Below the pieces are notes generated by a model that saw only the letters and a list, made by a program, of their open reading frames with translations, did not search any database and was not told the origin of the DNA. Of a stretch of DNA of 64,000 nucleotides, positions 45,301 through 57,272 are shown one piece after another. The DNA is from Lophium mytilinum (Eukaryota; Ascomycota; Dothideomycetes; Mytilinidiales; Mytilinidiaceae), in the NCBI GenBank assembly GCA_010093605.1, contig MU004181.1, forward strand, positions 2,200,215 through 2,264,214. The letters run 5' to 3'. The position numbers and the translations under genes are program-made. Within the stretch, counting starts at the first letter, position 1; each line of letters begins with the position of its first letter.

Positions 45301-46682
45301 TACTGTTTGGAGACAAGAGTACCATATTCCAGATGCTCTATAGGGATCGATGGGCAGAGCGGATCGTTCAGAGCCCATGGGTGCAGCTTGATGCAGGGCT
45401 GCAACGGCGGGATTTCGAATACGAAGTCGCGTTGGGGGACAAGGCTGGCTCGGCACAAGCAATGGTGGTGAACGACTACCAAATCATCGAGGTCTATAAC
45501 GACCATCTTTGCTACTGCGTCGCGGATAGGAAGACGCCTTGGCATCTGCCTCTATCGGACCACTTTACCCTTGTTAGCAGGATCGTTATAACGCACGTGG
45601 CGAAATCGCGATGCAAGCTGGCCGTATACACCAAAGTCGATTGGTCGTGGACGCCGAAGTTCACTCGCAGCTTGATCGAGAAGCAAGGTCTTCGCGATCT
45701 TGAACTCGATGCACTAGACCTGGCAGACGTCATAAGCGAACAAGTGGAGAAGCTTGGGAGCAATGTTCGGACTGGTAAAGTGATTTCGATCTTTGGTCAA
45801 GTTGGGCAGGCGAATCAAGCCACGCAGTTACCTGCATCGGAATTACCGGTCTCAACACGTCCACGACGGTTCAAATTGAAGAGACGCAGTCTTGCCTCTG
45901 TGGTATTCAAGCTCTCAGCCATTATTGCTGTCAGCGCAATAAATACGCTGCTCGGGTGGCTAATAGCTGCACTGAACGGTCTCTTCGAAGTATGTACAAC
46001 GCATACGCTACTCATCGGACTATTGGCGCTGAGCGGTACGACGAACTTCTTCTATTCATCGCGGGACTCATACCAGTGGTGGAACGAACGCAACGCCGGA
46101 AAGTTCATGACACGGTTGGGAGTCGGACCGAGCACGAACATGGCACGGACTGTGTATCTGAGGGATGTGGAGGAGAGCGTTCTCGGACTCAACCTCACGG
46201 AAGGCATGGGAGTGGACGATGGAAACAGATGGTACGATGCTGTTGCTTATACAAGGCTCGACTTCAATTTACTAACGTGTCTCATTAGCCTCTACACATT
46301 CGCAGACCTCCTCAGCAACCCGTATAGCGGGCAAGTTTCACCATTGACCCCGCTGTCGTCCCGATCAACGAAGCAGACGTCCAGCCGAATCCACCGCACT
46401 CGACAGCATTTGGGAGCATATCGACACGATCTTCTGGTATCGTTGCGAGTAGTCAATCGAGTCGAGCGAGAGGTACTAGCAGCCGAGTACGAGAACTGGC
46501 TGCTAGACGAGATGGGAAGATGCGGGCGAATGGAGACGTTGCTGAATTCAACCGAAGTCGGGCAAGAGAAAGGACGGGCAGGGATGGAAGCACAGGGTGT
46601 GAGGACATGGGTAGAGAGCTATTGCGGTGACTGTGAGAGGGAATTAGGCGCGGTGACGGAGCGAGGACGGGGATTCGCATGA
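42385..46682 (+). CDS. SIP3: Sip3/Lam3-type BAR-PH-VASt membrane-contact lipid-transfer protein
   Basis: ER membrane-contact-site sterol-transfer family (Lam1/Ysp1, Lam3/Sip3). Exons 42385-42446, 42518-46231 and 46289-46682 give 4170 nt and 1389 aa. The start context leads into AEDQVSQTAIVPISKPLTL, then the family block VVIKEAALDSPTFRA. Domains: BAR-like helical region about 20-270; PH domain about 315-415 (WLYQRTITGKPARAVWVRRW); Ser/Pro-rich linker; GRAM-like segment from about 713 (FPNYYPIPLRVQDAQFRMLF); VASt domain about 931-1110 with a Trp-rich core; two hydrophobic segments near 1140-1190 that should anchor it in the ER. The 57-nt in-frame intron 46232-46288 has a TTTACTAAC branch site; ignoring it adds 19 residues. 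Sterol transfer is family knowledge, not shown here. Confidence 0.92.
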
Positions 46683-47610
46683 TATCGATGGCAATTGTAT
46701 GATGTATGATGTTTGGGCTTGGATGGCTTGCTGCATGGTCCGGGTCTGGGAGCATGGCACGTGCCTGGGATGGCCGTTAGTTTCTATTCGTACTATACCA
46801 CTGTAGACGTTCTCGGACTGGTTGAGCATTTTCCTACTAACATATCTATGTAAGAATTATATGTGTTAAGAGTTCCAAACGGCGGGTCGCTATCGTCCCA
46901 AGTCAGCACAAAGCTCCGCTAGGGCTGACGATGGGACAAGGCGATATGCATATCTGCACCCCCAGCCCAACCATGACAGCCAAGGGATGGAGGCTGCACG
47001 GATAATTGGCGACACAGGGCTGGCCAGGGGTGCAACGTTGCACAACTGGTATGTCAGCAGTGCATCCTCCTCCTTCCCCTCTTGACCTGCAGAGCTGGGT
47101 ACCTCTCGCAAATAGCATACATAGCATACAGGCCGGCTGCTTCTCGCCATCGCCCAATACGTGCCTGCAGCGCCCAGCACTACACCACTACTAAATACGT
47201 GCCCTACGAACCGGGGCATGTCTCGCTTCCGACTAGAAGCTTATACCCCAGGCGAAGACAATCGGCAAGACTTCTAGGGCTGCGACCATCCTTGTCTATG
47301 CTTTTGTCTCACAACCTGCATCCAATCCTCCCGCCTGGATTTGACCTTGCCTCTTCACACGTCTTCTCCATGGGGGCCCTATCCAGGCTACCCATCCTCC
47401 AGCTATCGTCCACCTTAATTGATCGCAGCTAAGACAGTCTGTGGGCCGCTCCCAGCTTCATCAGTCTGCTTCGGCCTTTCACGCGGCCAGACTACGGCTC
47501 TAGCACAGCTGAAGGAATCGAGACAGGACAGGAGCTCAGCTATTGGGCTCTTCATCATCCGCCTCACTTCTTCCTTCTTCCATCTAGCTCGTGCAGAAAC
47601 CCACCTGAGT
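46683..47610. promoter_or_regulatory. Intergenic region with promoter of the transcription-factor gene
   Basis: About 930 bp. ORFs at 46890-47219 (-) and 47082-47432 (+) are shadows without domain content. No recognisable element. Confidence 0.45.
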
Positions 47611-49790
47611 ATGACACCAGCCACAGCTGCTGCCCCCAAACGGGTGCGGCGACGGCGCAGGAGGAAGCATGAGGGTCCCCCAACCTTCCAATTTGTAACC
47701 GCCACCGATCCAGAGCAATTCAAAGATCGGGCTACCATGAAAGGTGTCCGCTCGCAGGCCATGATTCAGTATCGGTACAAGCTAGATAAGAGCAAGGAAA
47801 GCAGCACTCGGTCAACATTCCAACAAACATTTCCGCCAGAACCCTCAGCCTCTACCACCAGCCAAATTACGAGCCGCGATCCAGTGCCACCTGATACGAC
47901 CGTCTCCCAGCTACCTCTAAGATTCAGCTTTGCCGATTTCCAGCCTCCAGATCGTAATGCGGAAGAGGACGGCTCTCGGGACATTTATCGCTCTTTGCTA
48001 CAAGATCCTTACTTTATGACCCTGACGGGCTACCGAAAGGCCCTGATTGCTGTCCAGTTAGACTATGCTCGCATCCAGCCTGTTAGCGACCATGAGACCA
48101 ACGACGAGAGGGAACTGGCCTTTGTTCTGGGCATTGTTGAGAAGTTGCAGCCATCTTCTTTCCAAGATACTGCTATCACCTATGACGGGTCCGATCCTTT
48201 TCGCGCTCTACCTCAATTTTCCAGTAAGGGCGTGTCATCAGTAGAACTAATTCGACAGTGTACGTATTTCTTACCTCGTCGTAATACAATTTCATCCCTG
48301 GCATGCGCGTAGCGAAACAGCGACGAATCATCTGTCCAAGACGATACCATGCTAATTCGCATCTAGCCACCCGATATTTCGTGGCCTCAACGACCCTCGA
48401 CGTTTGGGTCCCCATAGTCATGACACACCCATATGCGCTCCTCAGCACTTGCTGCGTCACAAGCACCTATGTTGACATGATGAATGGTCTTAAGACTGAT
48501 AGCGAAAAGAGCACTCTGATTAAAAACGAATCTATCGTCTGGATCAATCGTGCGCTATCTAATCAAGCAACTCAGACTACGGATATGACCATAATCTTGA
48601 TACTTCATCTCCTCGCAGGCGAACTACGAAATTGCGATGAGAATGTATTCAGGATCCATGAATCAGGCATTGAGCGTATCATAGTGCAAAAAGGAGGCAT
48701 GGATAAGCTTGGTTGGAATGGTGTAGTGGCCGAACTGACTGTGTCGTAAGTCCCCTTGACTCAAGTATTCCTTAATGAATGAGCGCACTAATTTGCTCAT
48801 AGTGTTGTGTATGACACCTATATCTTCACAGAGCGACAGCCAGCTACGATGTTTCAAGACTACATACCAAAACGCGCCAATCCCCTCACGACATCGACTG
48901 CTATCCCCGAATCTCCACTCTACTGCCCACGCTCCGAGTTTTTTACCATTGCAGCAAGCCCTCTCTGCACAGAGCAGATCTATAATATTCTTTCAGATAT
49001 GCGCGACCTCACTGAGATTTTCCTGTCCCATCAAAATACCCCAGCTACCACCGGAACTCTCAGCGATCTAATTGATCCCCTCTTCGACCCCTTGTTCTTC
49101 CCAACTTCCAGCCTGCCCGCACCCAATCCCGCCACCGTAGCAGCCTACGAAACCAAACTCACCGCCTTCCAATCCCGCCTCGCTCAGCATCCATCTGCTC
49201 ACGCCCCAAACCACGCCCACACCCACAACTGGCTCTATGAAAGCATCCGCCTTGCGGCCGTCATCTACACCGCCGCTCTCGTGAATCGAATCCCCCTTTC
49301 CGCCGCTTCATATTTCCCCGATCCTGCCTTAACTCCGACGGACACGGCCTCATTCGGGACCCAGCCAACCGATCTCACCGTCTCCCTCTACGAAACCATG
49401 AAACGCACGGATATGACTTCATGTTGGGGCGGTCTCAGCGGCGTCTTCTTTTGCGTCAGCCTCATCGGCGCCGCTGCGTCGAGGACGTCGACTATGACTT
49501 CTACATTCTTGCCAGCTCGCGGGAACGAACAACAGGTGGGTGGCTTTGGGATGGGGATGGCATCTTCCTTCGAGCACAGCTCGCAGCCAAGGGGGGAATC
49601 TGACGCCTCCTTCGTCTCAACGTCACCACCGCGAGACAAAGGGCGTAGAGAGTGGGCACGACGGTGCATGGTCATGTACACGACGCGAGTACGAACGGTG
49701 TTAGTATTCGGCCATCCCGTCGCGACGATTGCGGCGCAAAAACGGCTATTGGCTGTTATGGAGGTACTGGGGAGGGGATGGTGTCAGTGA
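47611..49790 (+). CDS. Fungal-specific transcription-factor-domain protein without zinc cluster
   Basis: Exons 47611-48259, 48367-48745 and 48803-49790 give 2016 nt and 671 aa; introns are 107 and 57 nt with frame closure. The N-terminus is a poly-Arg/Lys stretch followed by TFQFVTATDPEQF and VRSQAMIQYRYK, a block I recognise at the start of a fungal protein class that keeps the transcription-factor middle region but lacks the Zn2Cys6 finger. The rest is helical, with DVWVPIVMTHPYALLSTCC and a leucine-rich helix (MTIILILHLLAGE) typical of that fungal_trans-like domain. DNA binding cannot be claimed because the zinc-binding cysteines are absent. Targets are unknown. Confidence 0.8.
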
Positions 49791-50554
49791 AGTCCGTTAA
49801 TCTCTGGGGGGTTTGCGTGCATTCTCGGTCGTTTCTGCATGTTTAGCGATGTTTGTGCTATTAATCGTTGACGAAGTGTTGAGTATTGATATCCATTCTG
49901 ATTCACAACTTTCAATGCTCTTAGAACTGTGTCGAGATTCTTGCATTGGTATGACGATCCCCAGAATGGTGCAGGAGCCCCCAAAGTCATACCCTGTACG
50001 CCCTGAAGTCCACTCTTAGGTTATAGTATAGCTCACAAGTCTTACTCGTAGGCTTTAATTTTTTGAATTGCGTGTAGATCTAGGTCTATCGGGATAGGGG
50101 TGCCTCAATGTCGTGTATACCCTCGTGCGACCACACGCCGCACACTTAGATTTACAGCGACAGACCGGATGCCTGTTTACACACAGTTACCACTGCTTGG
50201 GGTTACCCCATAAGATCTTACATAGCTAGGTGTAATGGCAAGTTCCAGGCAGTGCAAATTGGACTGCCCGTTAACTCACTGTCTGGTAACTAGCCAGGCT
50301 ACTCCCCTCAGTAGTGTTAAGTAAGCAAGATTGGAGCCAAGCTGTGATAAATTTATGTGCCCAGGTTTATGGCCTACATAGTACGATATGTGTGCCAATA
50401 TATAACACCGTTTGGGGTGGCCTGGCGGGTATTCAAGTCGTTCAACTACATCTCACTCACATCATGACAGTGCCTCGGAGGACCTCACACAGTGGCATCC
50501 AAGTGTACGCACTCAAGTCCTATTACCACGTTGCCCTAGCACCAACTTTCGTAA
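49791..50554. other. Convergent intergenic region
   Basis: About 760 bp between the transcription-factor gene (+) and the 580-aa gene (-). It includes a T-run near 50060 and no recognisable element. Confidence 0.45.
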
Positions 50555-52297
50555 TCACGCTAAGACCATACTTCCCCCAAAACCATCTAAAGCAACGGCC
50601 TCATAGACCCCCTCCCTCTTCTCCTTCCTCGCCTCTTCCGCCTCTTCTTTTCCCCAAACCACCCACCCCACCTGCCACGTCCACGCCGCCACCACCAACC
50701 TCGTCACCGTCGCTACATCTCCCACACTATATGGCAGCGGCTTCTTCAGAACTTCCGCCAATTGCGCTCCGAGCGTCTCCCTCCCCGTCCCCCTAACCCC
50801 GGAACTTCCCTCTCTAGCAACCGCCTCCGCATACGCTCCCTCCATCTCCGCCCGACACGCCTCCTCCACCGCCTCCCTCTCCCCCTCCTCTAACATCCTC
50901 ACCAGCGCCAAAAGCGCCGCAACATACCGGCTCGACCGCGCCGCTCCGGTCGCAACATCTGTGTCCTCAACACTCGGCGTGTAGCCCACGTAGCCTGCCG
51001 TCCGGAGCCATTTGACGGTATTTTCGACCTTCAGGTAGGGGCCGAACTGCGCCGAGGGCGCATAGATGTGGATCTTGTGGATGAGGTTCTCGAGCAAAGG
51101 GAGGAGACTTCCGAGCGGGCGGCCGGCGGATGTAGTGAAGCGGGCTGCGTGCACTAAGGACGCGGAGGCGAAGGGTGGGAGGCCGCCTGTGAAGGGGAGC
51201 GAGGCGAGGATTTGCGGGAAGGTGGGAGGGGTTGGGGTGGTGAGAATGGTTTGGGGGATGGTGCTTAGTGTGGAGGTGGGGGAGCGGTTTGGGAACCCGC
51301 CCCACGACATGCGGTGGGTGGGGTCGCTGACGGAGTCGTCGGTGCGGCGGCGGTGGTGCCGGGTGGACCAGGACCGGCGGGGGGTGGAGGCTGGTGTGGT
51401 GGCTGTGGTAAGCACGCTGGTGGATCGCTGTGGGAAGGGGCGTGTAAAGGGAGTCGCTTGTCGTGTTAGGGTGTGAAAGGTGGTTGGCTTGGCGGATGGA
51501 AGGCGAGAGAGGTAGGCGGTTTGGTGGGTAGAAACTGGATTAGTGAGGCCAATGGCGCTTTGTCCTCTTTTGAGGAGTGAGAGGGCTTTAGCATCGACGA
51601 AGAGGGCGCGGGTGGTGTCGTGGTCGCTGACGAATGGAATAGAACCGCAGGCCATGTGTTTCGCGAATAGGATCGAGTAGCTGCCGCCGGGTGCTGGTTG
51701 CTGAATGACCGGCGGTGTCTCGTACCGGAGCCGTATCTGGTGGACATTGCTCGACGATGTCTCACTCCGGAGCGACATTCCGAATGCGCCGCTGCCTTGA
51801 ATGCTAGGCGTGGCCTTCTCATCATGTGAGTCGACTGTCAGTGGCACACCAAGAACGAATGACAGTGCCACAAGCTCCTCAGGGCTGATGGAGATGCAGG
51901 GCTGGCCATCGACTAGGAGCACGTCTCGGATGTCGTCGGCATGATTATCCGCAGGGTCTGGATCCAATGCGGTGGTACCGAACGGCTTCAGCGGGCCAAA
52001 TGATCGATCTCCTGATCGCGACCTCCTTCCGGTAGATGAGTGGCGCCTCTCGGCCGACAGGTCCTCGTTTTCGATTTTTCGGGACTTCCTCCGTCGCCGA
52101 GATCCGGTGGTAGTTTTCGGGAGACTTGTGAAAGACGAGAAGGCTTCAGCTAACGGTCGCCCTTCGGAGAGCTGCGAAAGTAGATGATGGCTGTCCCCAG
52201 CTTTGAGAATGCCTTGGACGCTCGGTGCCGTGGAAACTGGTTTCTTCGCGACCCACGGCCACGTAGATGCTCGTGATGATGACGACGATTTACCCAT
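50555..52297 (-). CDS. Conserved-looking fungal protein of unknown function (580 aa)
   Basis: Single exon. The start at 52297 (MGKSSSSSRAST) replaces a longer frame whose extra 18 residues look like leader. The N-terminal 120 residues are Ser/Arg-rich, with RRRRKSRK as a possible nuclear signal. A more ordered block follows (ISPEELVALSFVLGVPLTV, then GAFGMSL). The C-terminal third is helical: LLPLLENLIHKIHIYAPSAQ, then a Glu/Ala-rich helix (RMLEEGEREAVEEACRAEME) and a final Trp/Val segment. I do not recognise a named domain. The gene is highly GC-biased in its 3' half, which creates several antisense ORFs. Confidence 0.8.
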   Translation of the reverse strand: MGKSSSSSRASTWPWVAKKPVSTAPSVQGILKAGDSHHLLSQLSEGRPLAEAFSSFTSLPKTTTGSRRRRKSRKIENEDLSAERRHSSTGRRSRSGDRSFGPLKPFGTTALDPDPADNHADDIRDVLLVDGQPCISISPEELVALSFVLGVPLTVDSHDEKATPSIQGSGAFGMSLRSETSSSNVHQIRLRYETPPVIQQPAPGGSYSILFAKHMACGSIPFVSDHDTTRALFVDAKALSLLKRGQSAIGLTNPVSTHQTAYLSRLPSAKPTTFHTLTRQATPFTRPFPQRSTSVLTTATTPASTPRRSWSTRHHRRRTDDSVSDPTHRMSWGGFPNRSPTSTLSTIPQTILTTPTPPTFPQILASLPFTGGLPPFASASLVHAARFTTSAGRPLGSLLPLLENLIHKIHIYAPSAQFGPYLKVENTVKWLRTAGYVGYTPSVEDTDVATGAARSSRYVAALLALVRMLEEGEREAVEEACRAEMEGAYAEAVAREGSSGVRGTGRETLGAQLAEVLKKPLPYSVGDVATVTRLVVAAWTWQVGWVVWGKEEAEEARKEKREGVYEAVALDGFGGSMVLA

Positions 52298-53932
52298 TTT
52301 GAGTATCAGGTAGGAAGAGTATTTAGGTAGATAGAGTAGGTGAGATCTCAAAGAAAGACTAGAGAAGTAGTGAGGTGATTGAGAGGAATGGTGTAATAGT
52401 CCTGCAATTGCAGCTTTATGGATGTTCAGAAAATAAAGTCAAGCAGCGGGAGGAAAGGGCGATCTGGGTATTAAGTCTCGGTCTCTAGTGCAGGCGCTGT
52501 TATTCGAGAAAATGCCATACAATTTCCAAAGTGCAGGCGAACTTTAAGATGTGTATAGGTCTGCGAAGAGTGTAATAGCTTTTGCTTTGGACCAGAATTA
52601 GATGTCCAACTATGGCATCCAGATATATATGAGCAATTCTGGGGCACGGCAGGGTGCGGAAGCAAGGAATTCCGAGACGCGAGAAAGAGTTGTGCGATAA
52701 AATTATGATACGCTGAACCAGGCGGAAGACAAATTAAGTATTCGAGATCCCAATTACAAGTGCACGTGCAGTAAACGAAGAGAGGGTGCATGGAAGACGC
52801 TCATTTGTCAGCGGCGAAATTCTCAACCGGAAACCCGGGGGCCTGAGTCTAGCAGAAGTACGCGCTGTAATCCGCGGGCCTGACGGAGTTTGTGACGAGT
52901 AATTATAAAGCGCTGATGGATGCTTGCAAAGGAGCAAGAACATGGCCAAACATAGGACATTATGCCAATGCCTTGAGTCTTGGACGTGGCGGCTTACTAC
53001 AGATAAGCAATCCAAGGGCCTGGTATGTCCTTCGCGAACGCCTGAAAATCCCAAGGCGTGCTGTTTCTGTCGTATCACCGTCAACTTTGGCTTCTTTGAA
53101 ACAAGCTTCTGTCCAGGTGTTGAGGGAGGATGGGGAAGCTGGCTAGTGGCCCGCCGTTCTGAACAAAGAATGAATGAACAGCCGCCACGTTCTACATTCA
53201 AAGACACCATCGCATGCGAGGAAAAGGCCCGATCTAGCTTGGGATGGGCGAGGGTTGCCTGGATATGGTAAAGTGGCCGCTCAGACGATTTTAGAGACGA
53301 GCAAGCCCAGGGCATCAGCCTGCAGATTTCCATGGCGGTGAGTTCAGGACGAAAGATGTGGAGTGACTAAGGAAATACCGCACCCCTACACTCGTAGGAC
53401 GTGATCCGATCGGGTACCATGATCGGGGATGGAGAAGTGAGGGGTGGTGTTGAAGACGGCTCCGGAAGTGATAACGGCCGCCTGCCAAGGCATTAGAGCT
53501 AAGCATCCGCGTTTACTTCACGTGCACGCCATCCCTTGAGCTAGATCTCTGGGTTGTCTATTTGCTACCTCGTAAATGCGTTATCGGTGTATGAGCATGC
53601 TGAAATCGTGAGCGTCAGGGCACCAATCTATGTATGTACAGCTCTCTAGTCACCACTGTCTGAGGTGGCCTAGCGAGTTTACTGATCTCGCAAAATGCCA
53701 TATGTTTGGATGAAGTTTGCAAAGGCGTTTCCTGTACCGTTTTGACCGCCTGCATATGGAGTGGTCTGTTCATGCCAGGGAAGTGAATGGCCTTGTATAG
53801 ATCACGTGGCATACATGGCCCGAGCGTCTATCCTCTTTACGCGACGACGCGTGTAGCTACAACTTTCACCACCGCTTTGCACTCCGCACGAAAACCCACC
53901 ATGTTTGCTCGCGTAATAAGAACCTGGAACTC
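52298..53932. promoter_or_regulatory. Long divergent intergenic region (unknown gene / CTF18)
   Basis: About 1.6 kb between divergent starts. A 199-codon minus ORF (52734-53333) has low information content and a Cys/Ser/Arg-rich composition and is rejected as a gene. No repeat or RNA gene recognised. Confidence 0.5.
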
Positions 53933-56900
53933 ATGAGGGACTCTTCTCCATGCTTCCCCTCCTCATTCGATCCCGCAATCCACCTCCACTCCGAGCTTGA
54001 CGCGTACGACGCGCCCCACGAAAACGTCTCTTATTCCGACGATCTCGAAGCATTGCGCGACACTCTAAAGGAAGCCACCGCGGAAAAGAACAGACAAGGA
54101 ATCGTGATTCAGCATAGAGCTTGGAAACTGCCTGACGTCTTTCGCAGCGAGGAGGATTATCCAATTAGTACGTACCATTTCACGCCGCAGACCATCCTTC
54201 CACGACTAATGAATCCTAGATACTCCGTTAAGGACTCCCAGACCATCTCTTGACTCTTTTGTCAATCCGAACACCTCCTCTAGCTATCCCGTTCCGCCCT
54301 CGTCTCCCCCAATTTCCACGATGCCGACGATGTCCTCACCAGTCGCGTATCCGCCGAGCTCTTCACCGAAGCTCGGATCGCCGAAGAAGAGGAAAAGGGT
54401 CGATCCTTTCCGAAGTCCTCTAAAAGATGTAGACTCGAATCATTCTACTAAAGTTTTTGGTGGATTTATGCAAGCGGAATCGGATGATGATGAGGACGAC
54501 TTTAACGCATTTCTGTCCAAGAAACGCGCTAGAACTGTCCTGAAAGATGTCGTGGCGAACAACACACCACCTGCAAGCCAAGGAGAATCTGTTTTAGACC
54601 CTGAGACGGTCGCAGTAGAAGACTTGGACGCATACTTCAAGACTCCGTCCCCCGTGAAGCCGGCTCAAGAGCCACAGGAGTCGGTCCCGGGGACTGATAA
54701 ACGTCCTTTGATGGCGACGACAGCAGCAGGACGGTCGATATACGTAGGGCAAAAGGCCGTCGCTCCCCTCATGTCGTATGAGCAACTCATCGCATCTCGC
54801 TCCACCGTTGTTGAAGGAAAGGCTCAGAGGAGCTATTACGGAATCGATATCCACCAGCTGATGGACGAGGCGATTCAAGAAGACTTGGAAGCTGCCAAAG
54901 CAAGAGAAACTGAGAGGAACTCGCCAAAAGAGTCCGTTGAGCAGCCAGAGGACATTGTACGACCTGGAAAGAACCGGAAAACGTTAATGTGGACTGAGAA
55001 ATACCGGGCTCGCAAGTTTACAGACTTGGTCGGTGACGAGCGCACTCACAGATCGGTGCTGCGCTGGCTGAAGAGTTGGGACCCTATCGTATTTCCTGGC
55101 TCCAGCAAACCAAAATCGAAAGCTAGCCATGCTTCTGGCGAAGATGTTGAGGAGCAAAAACATCGCAAGATCCTCTTGTTAACAGGGCCACCTGGCCTCG
55201 GCAAGACTACTCTAGCTCATGTCTGCGCTAGGCAAGCAGGCTACGAGATTCAAGAAATCAACGCTAGTGACGAGCGAAGCCACAATGTCGTAAAAGGAAG
55301 AATCCGCGACATGGTCGGTACCGAGAATGTCAGAGGTGTCAATACGAAGACTGTTGATGGCAAGACAAGAAAGGCTGGCAAGCCTGTCTGCGTAGTTGTT
55401 GATGAAGTAGACGGCGTCGTTGGTGGTAGTGGTGGTTCTGGAGAAGGAGGCTTCATCAAAGCATTGATTGACCTGGTCAATTTGGACCAGAAGAACTCCA
55501 GCATGCTAGGAGTGCAGACGAACGCTACGAAAAAGAAACGAAAGGGGGACAACTTTAGGCTTCTACGTCCTTTGATATTGATCTGCAACGACGTCTATCA
55601 TCCATCGTTACGACCGTTACGCCAGTCTTCTATTGCCGAGATTGTTCACATCCGCAAACCTCCGCTGAACATGGTAATCTCTCGCATGCATTCCATTTTC
55701 GAGAAAGAAGGCATTCCCTGCGATACAGATGGCGTTCGTCGACTTTGTGAGGCCACATGGGGCGTGAGCACGAAGAAAGAAGGAGGTACAGGAACTGGAA
55801 CGGGAGAAGGCGATATACGTGGAGTTATGGTAGTGGGTGAATGGATTGCCGGCAAGCTTCGCTCATCGCTGAACTCGCAACCCGGCATCACAAGACTTAC
55901 GAGACGATGGATTGAGGACAATGTCTTGGACGGTCTTTCTCACGGAGGTGGCGCGGCTAGAAGTCTTGGGCGCGGTGGAGCGAAAGAGGTTGCGGAGAGG
56001 GTCTTCCGTGAAGGAGCAGGATTTCCCAAGAGCGCTGTCGCTATCGAGCAAAACAAGGGCTACATGGACGGCACAGGGGTAATCGGTGTGGCAGAAGCAA
56101 GCAAGCGGCGGGCCATGGAACGACTTCGAGAGATGATTGACACTAGTGGGGAGACTGACAAGATTGCAATGGGCAAGTAGATCCATACACATTCGTCTGA
56201 CTATGTGCTAACGATCACAGACTGCTTCACTAGCTACCCTAATCATCCCTGGCAAGATGACACTTTCCTCAGCAAACCTAATGTCGCCTACGAATGGCTC
56301 AGTTTCCACGATACCCTGTCCTCAGCTGTTCACGGTTCCCAAGAATGGGAATTGGCACCCTACCTCTCTCAATCCGTCCTCGCGTTTCATCACCTCTTCG
56401 CCTCTTCAGGCCGTGCAGCTCAGAAAAACACGGATCCCTCTGCCGAGGAAAGCCCCTTCACAGGTCCAAGCGCACCATACATGGCAAATGAAGTCCAGCG
56501 ATCGAACAAAGCCTCTCTAGTCGCCCTCCAATCCTCTCTCACTCTCCCCCTTACCCGCATGTTCCGCTCTCCTGAGGATCTTGCCACAGACCTTCTCCCT
56601 TATGTTCTTCGTATGGTCTCTCCAGACATCAAGCCTGTCATTGTCAACACTGGCTCTGCAGCCGACAAAAATCGCAACGTAGCCACCGCGTCTGTTCGCA
56701 AGGCTAGCGAGAAGGTCCTAGTCAAGCGTGCGGTGGATGCCATGGCAGCGACAGGCGTACGTTTCGAGCGGTCTCGCGTCGAATTCGATGATGCTGGTGC
56801 CCGCGGAAATTATGGTGGCTGGGTTTTCCGCATGGAGCCGCCTTTAGACGTGCTCGGCCAGTTCGAGACGATGGGAGGCAAGAGAGACGAGAAGGTCCGG

Positions 56901-57272
56901 TTCGCGGTCCGACAGGTTTTGGAAATGGAGTGGAAACGAGAAAGCTTGCGACTCGAGGGCGAGGCGAGGCGAAAGAGGGGAGGAGGGGATGAATTTGAAG
57001 AACTCTCTGAGAAGGTCGGCAAAGAGACTCCGGCGGAGGAGGCAAAGAGGAAAGAAAGGACGAAGGAGAAGCTTGTCAAGCGGGACTTCTTTGGACGAGC
57101 TATTGTCGCGAAGCCCGTTCCCGCGAGTGGCATCGTAGAGGCGGTGAAGAGGACTAGGGAGGAGAAGGCGGCGGATGAGAAGCAAGGGAGGGTGTGGATT
57201 AGTTTCCATGAGGGGTTTTCGAACGCGGTCAGGAAGCCTGTCACGATTGAGGAGTTGATGAGGGGTTTGTAG
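53933..57272 (+). CDS. CTF18: Ctf18, large subunit of the alternative replication factor C clamp loader
   Basis: AAA+ subunit of the Ctf18-RFC complex that loads or unloads PCNA and supports sister-chromatid cohesion and the replication checkpoint. Exons 53933-54167, 54220-56172 and 56221-57272 give 3240 nt and 1079 aa. Walker A is LLTGPPGLGKTTL near residues 398-410; Walker B is VCVVVDEVDG near 467-476; an INASDERS segment between them matches the RFC-family conserved box. MWTEKYRARKFTDLVGDER marks the start of the clamp-loader module. The C-terminus ends VRKPVTIEELMRGL, a plausible Ctf8/Dcc1-contact tail. The second intron needs a GC-AG boundary (GCAAGT, with a GCTAAC branch) to keep the frame. 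Assignment to Ctf18 rather than Rfc1 rests on the lack of a BRCT domain and on the C-terminal block. Confidence 0.95.
56173..56220 (+). other. GC-AG intron of CTF18
   Basis: 48-nt intron with donor GCAAGT and a GCTAAC branch site. The nearby GT (in GTAGAT) would leave the wrong phase, whereas GC keeps the reading frame. Confidence 0.8.

Noticed and set aside
52734-53333. 199-codon minus-strand ORF
   Set aside because: Low-information, Cys/Ser/Arg-rich sequence in a divergent intergenic region; no domain or splice signals.
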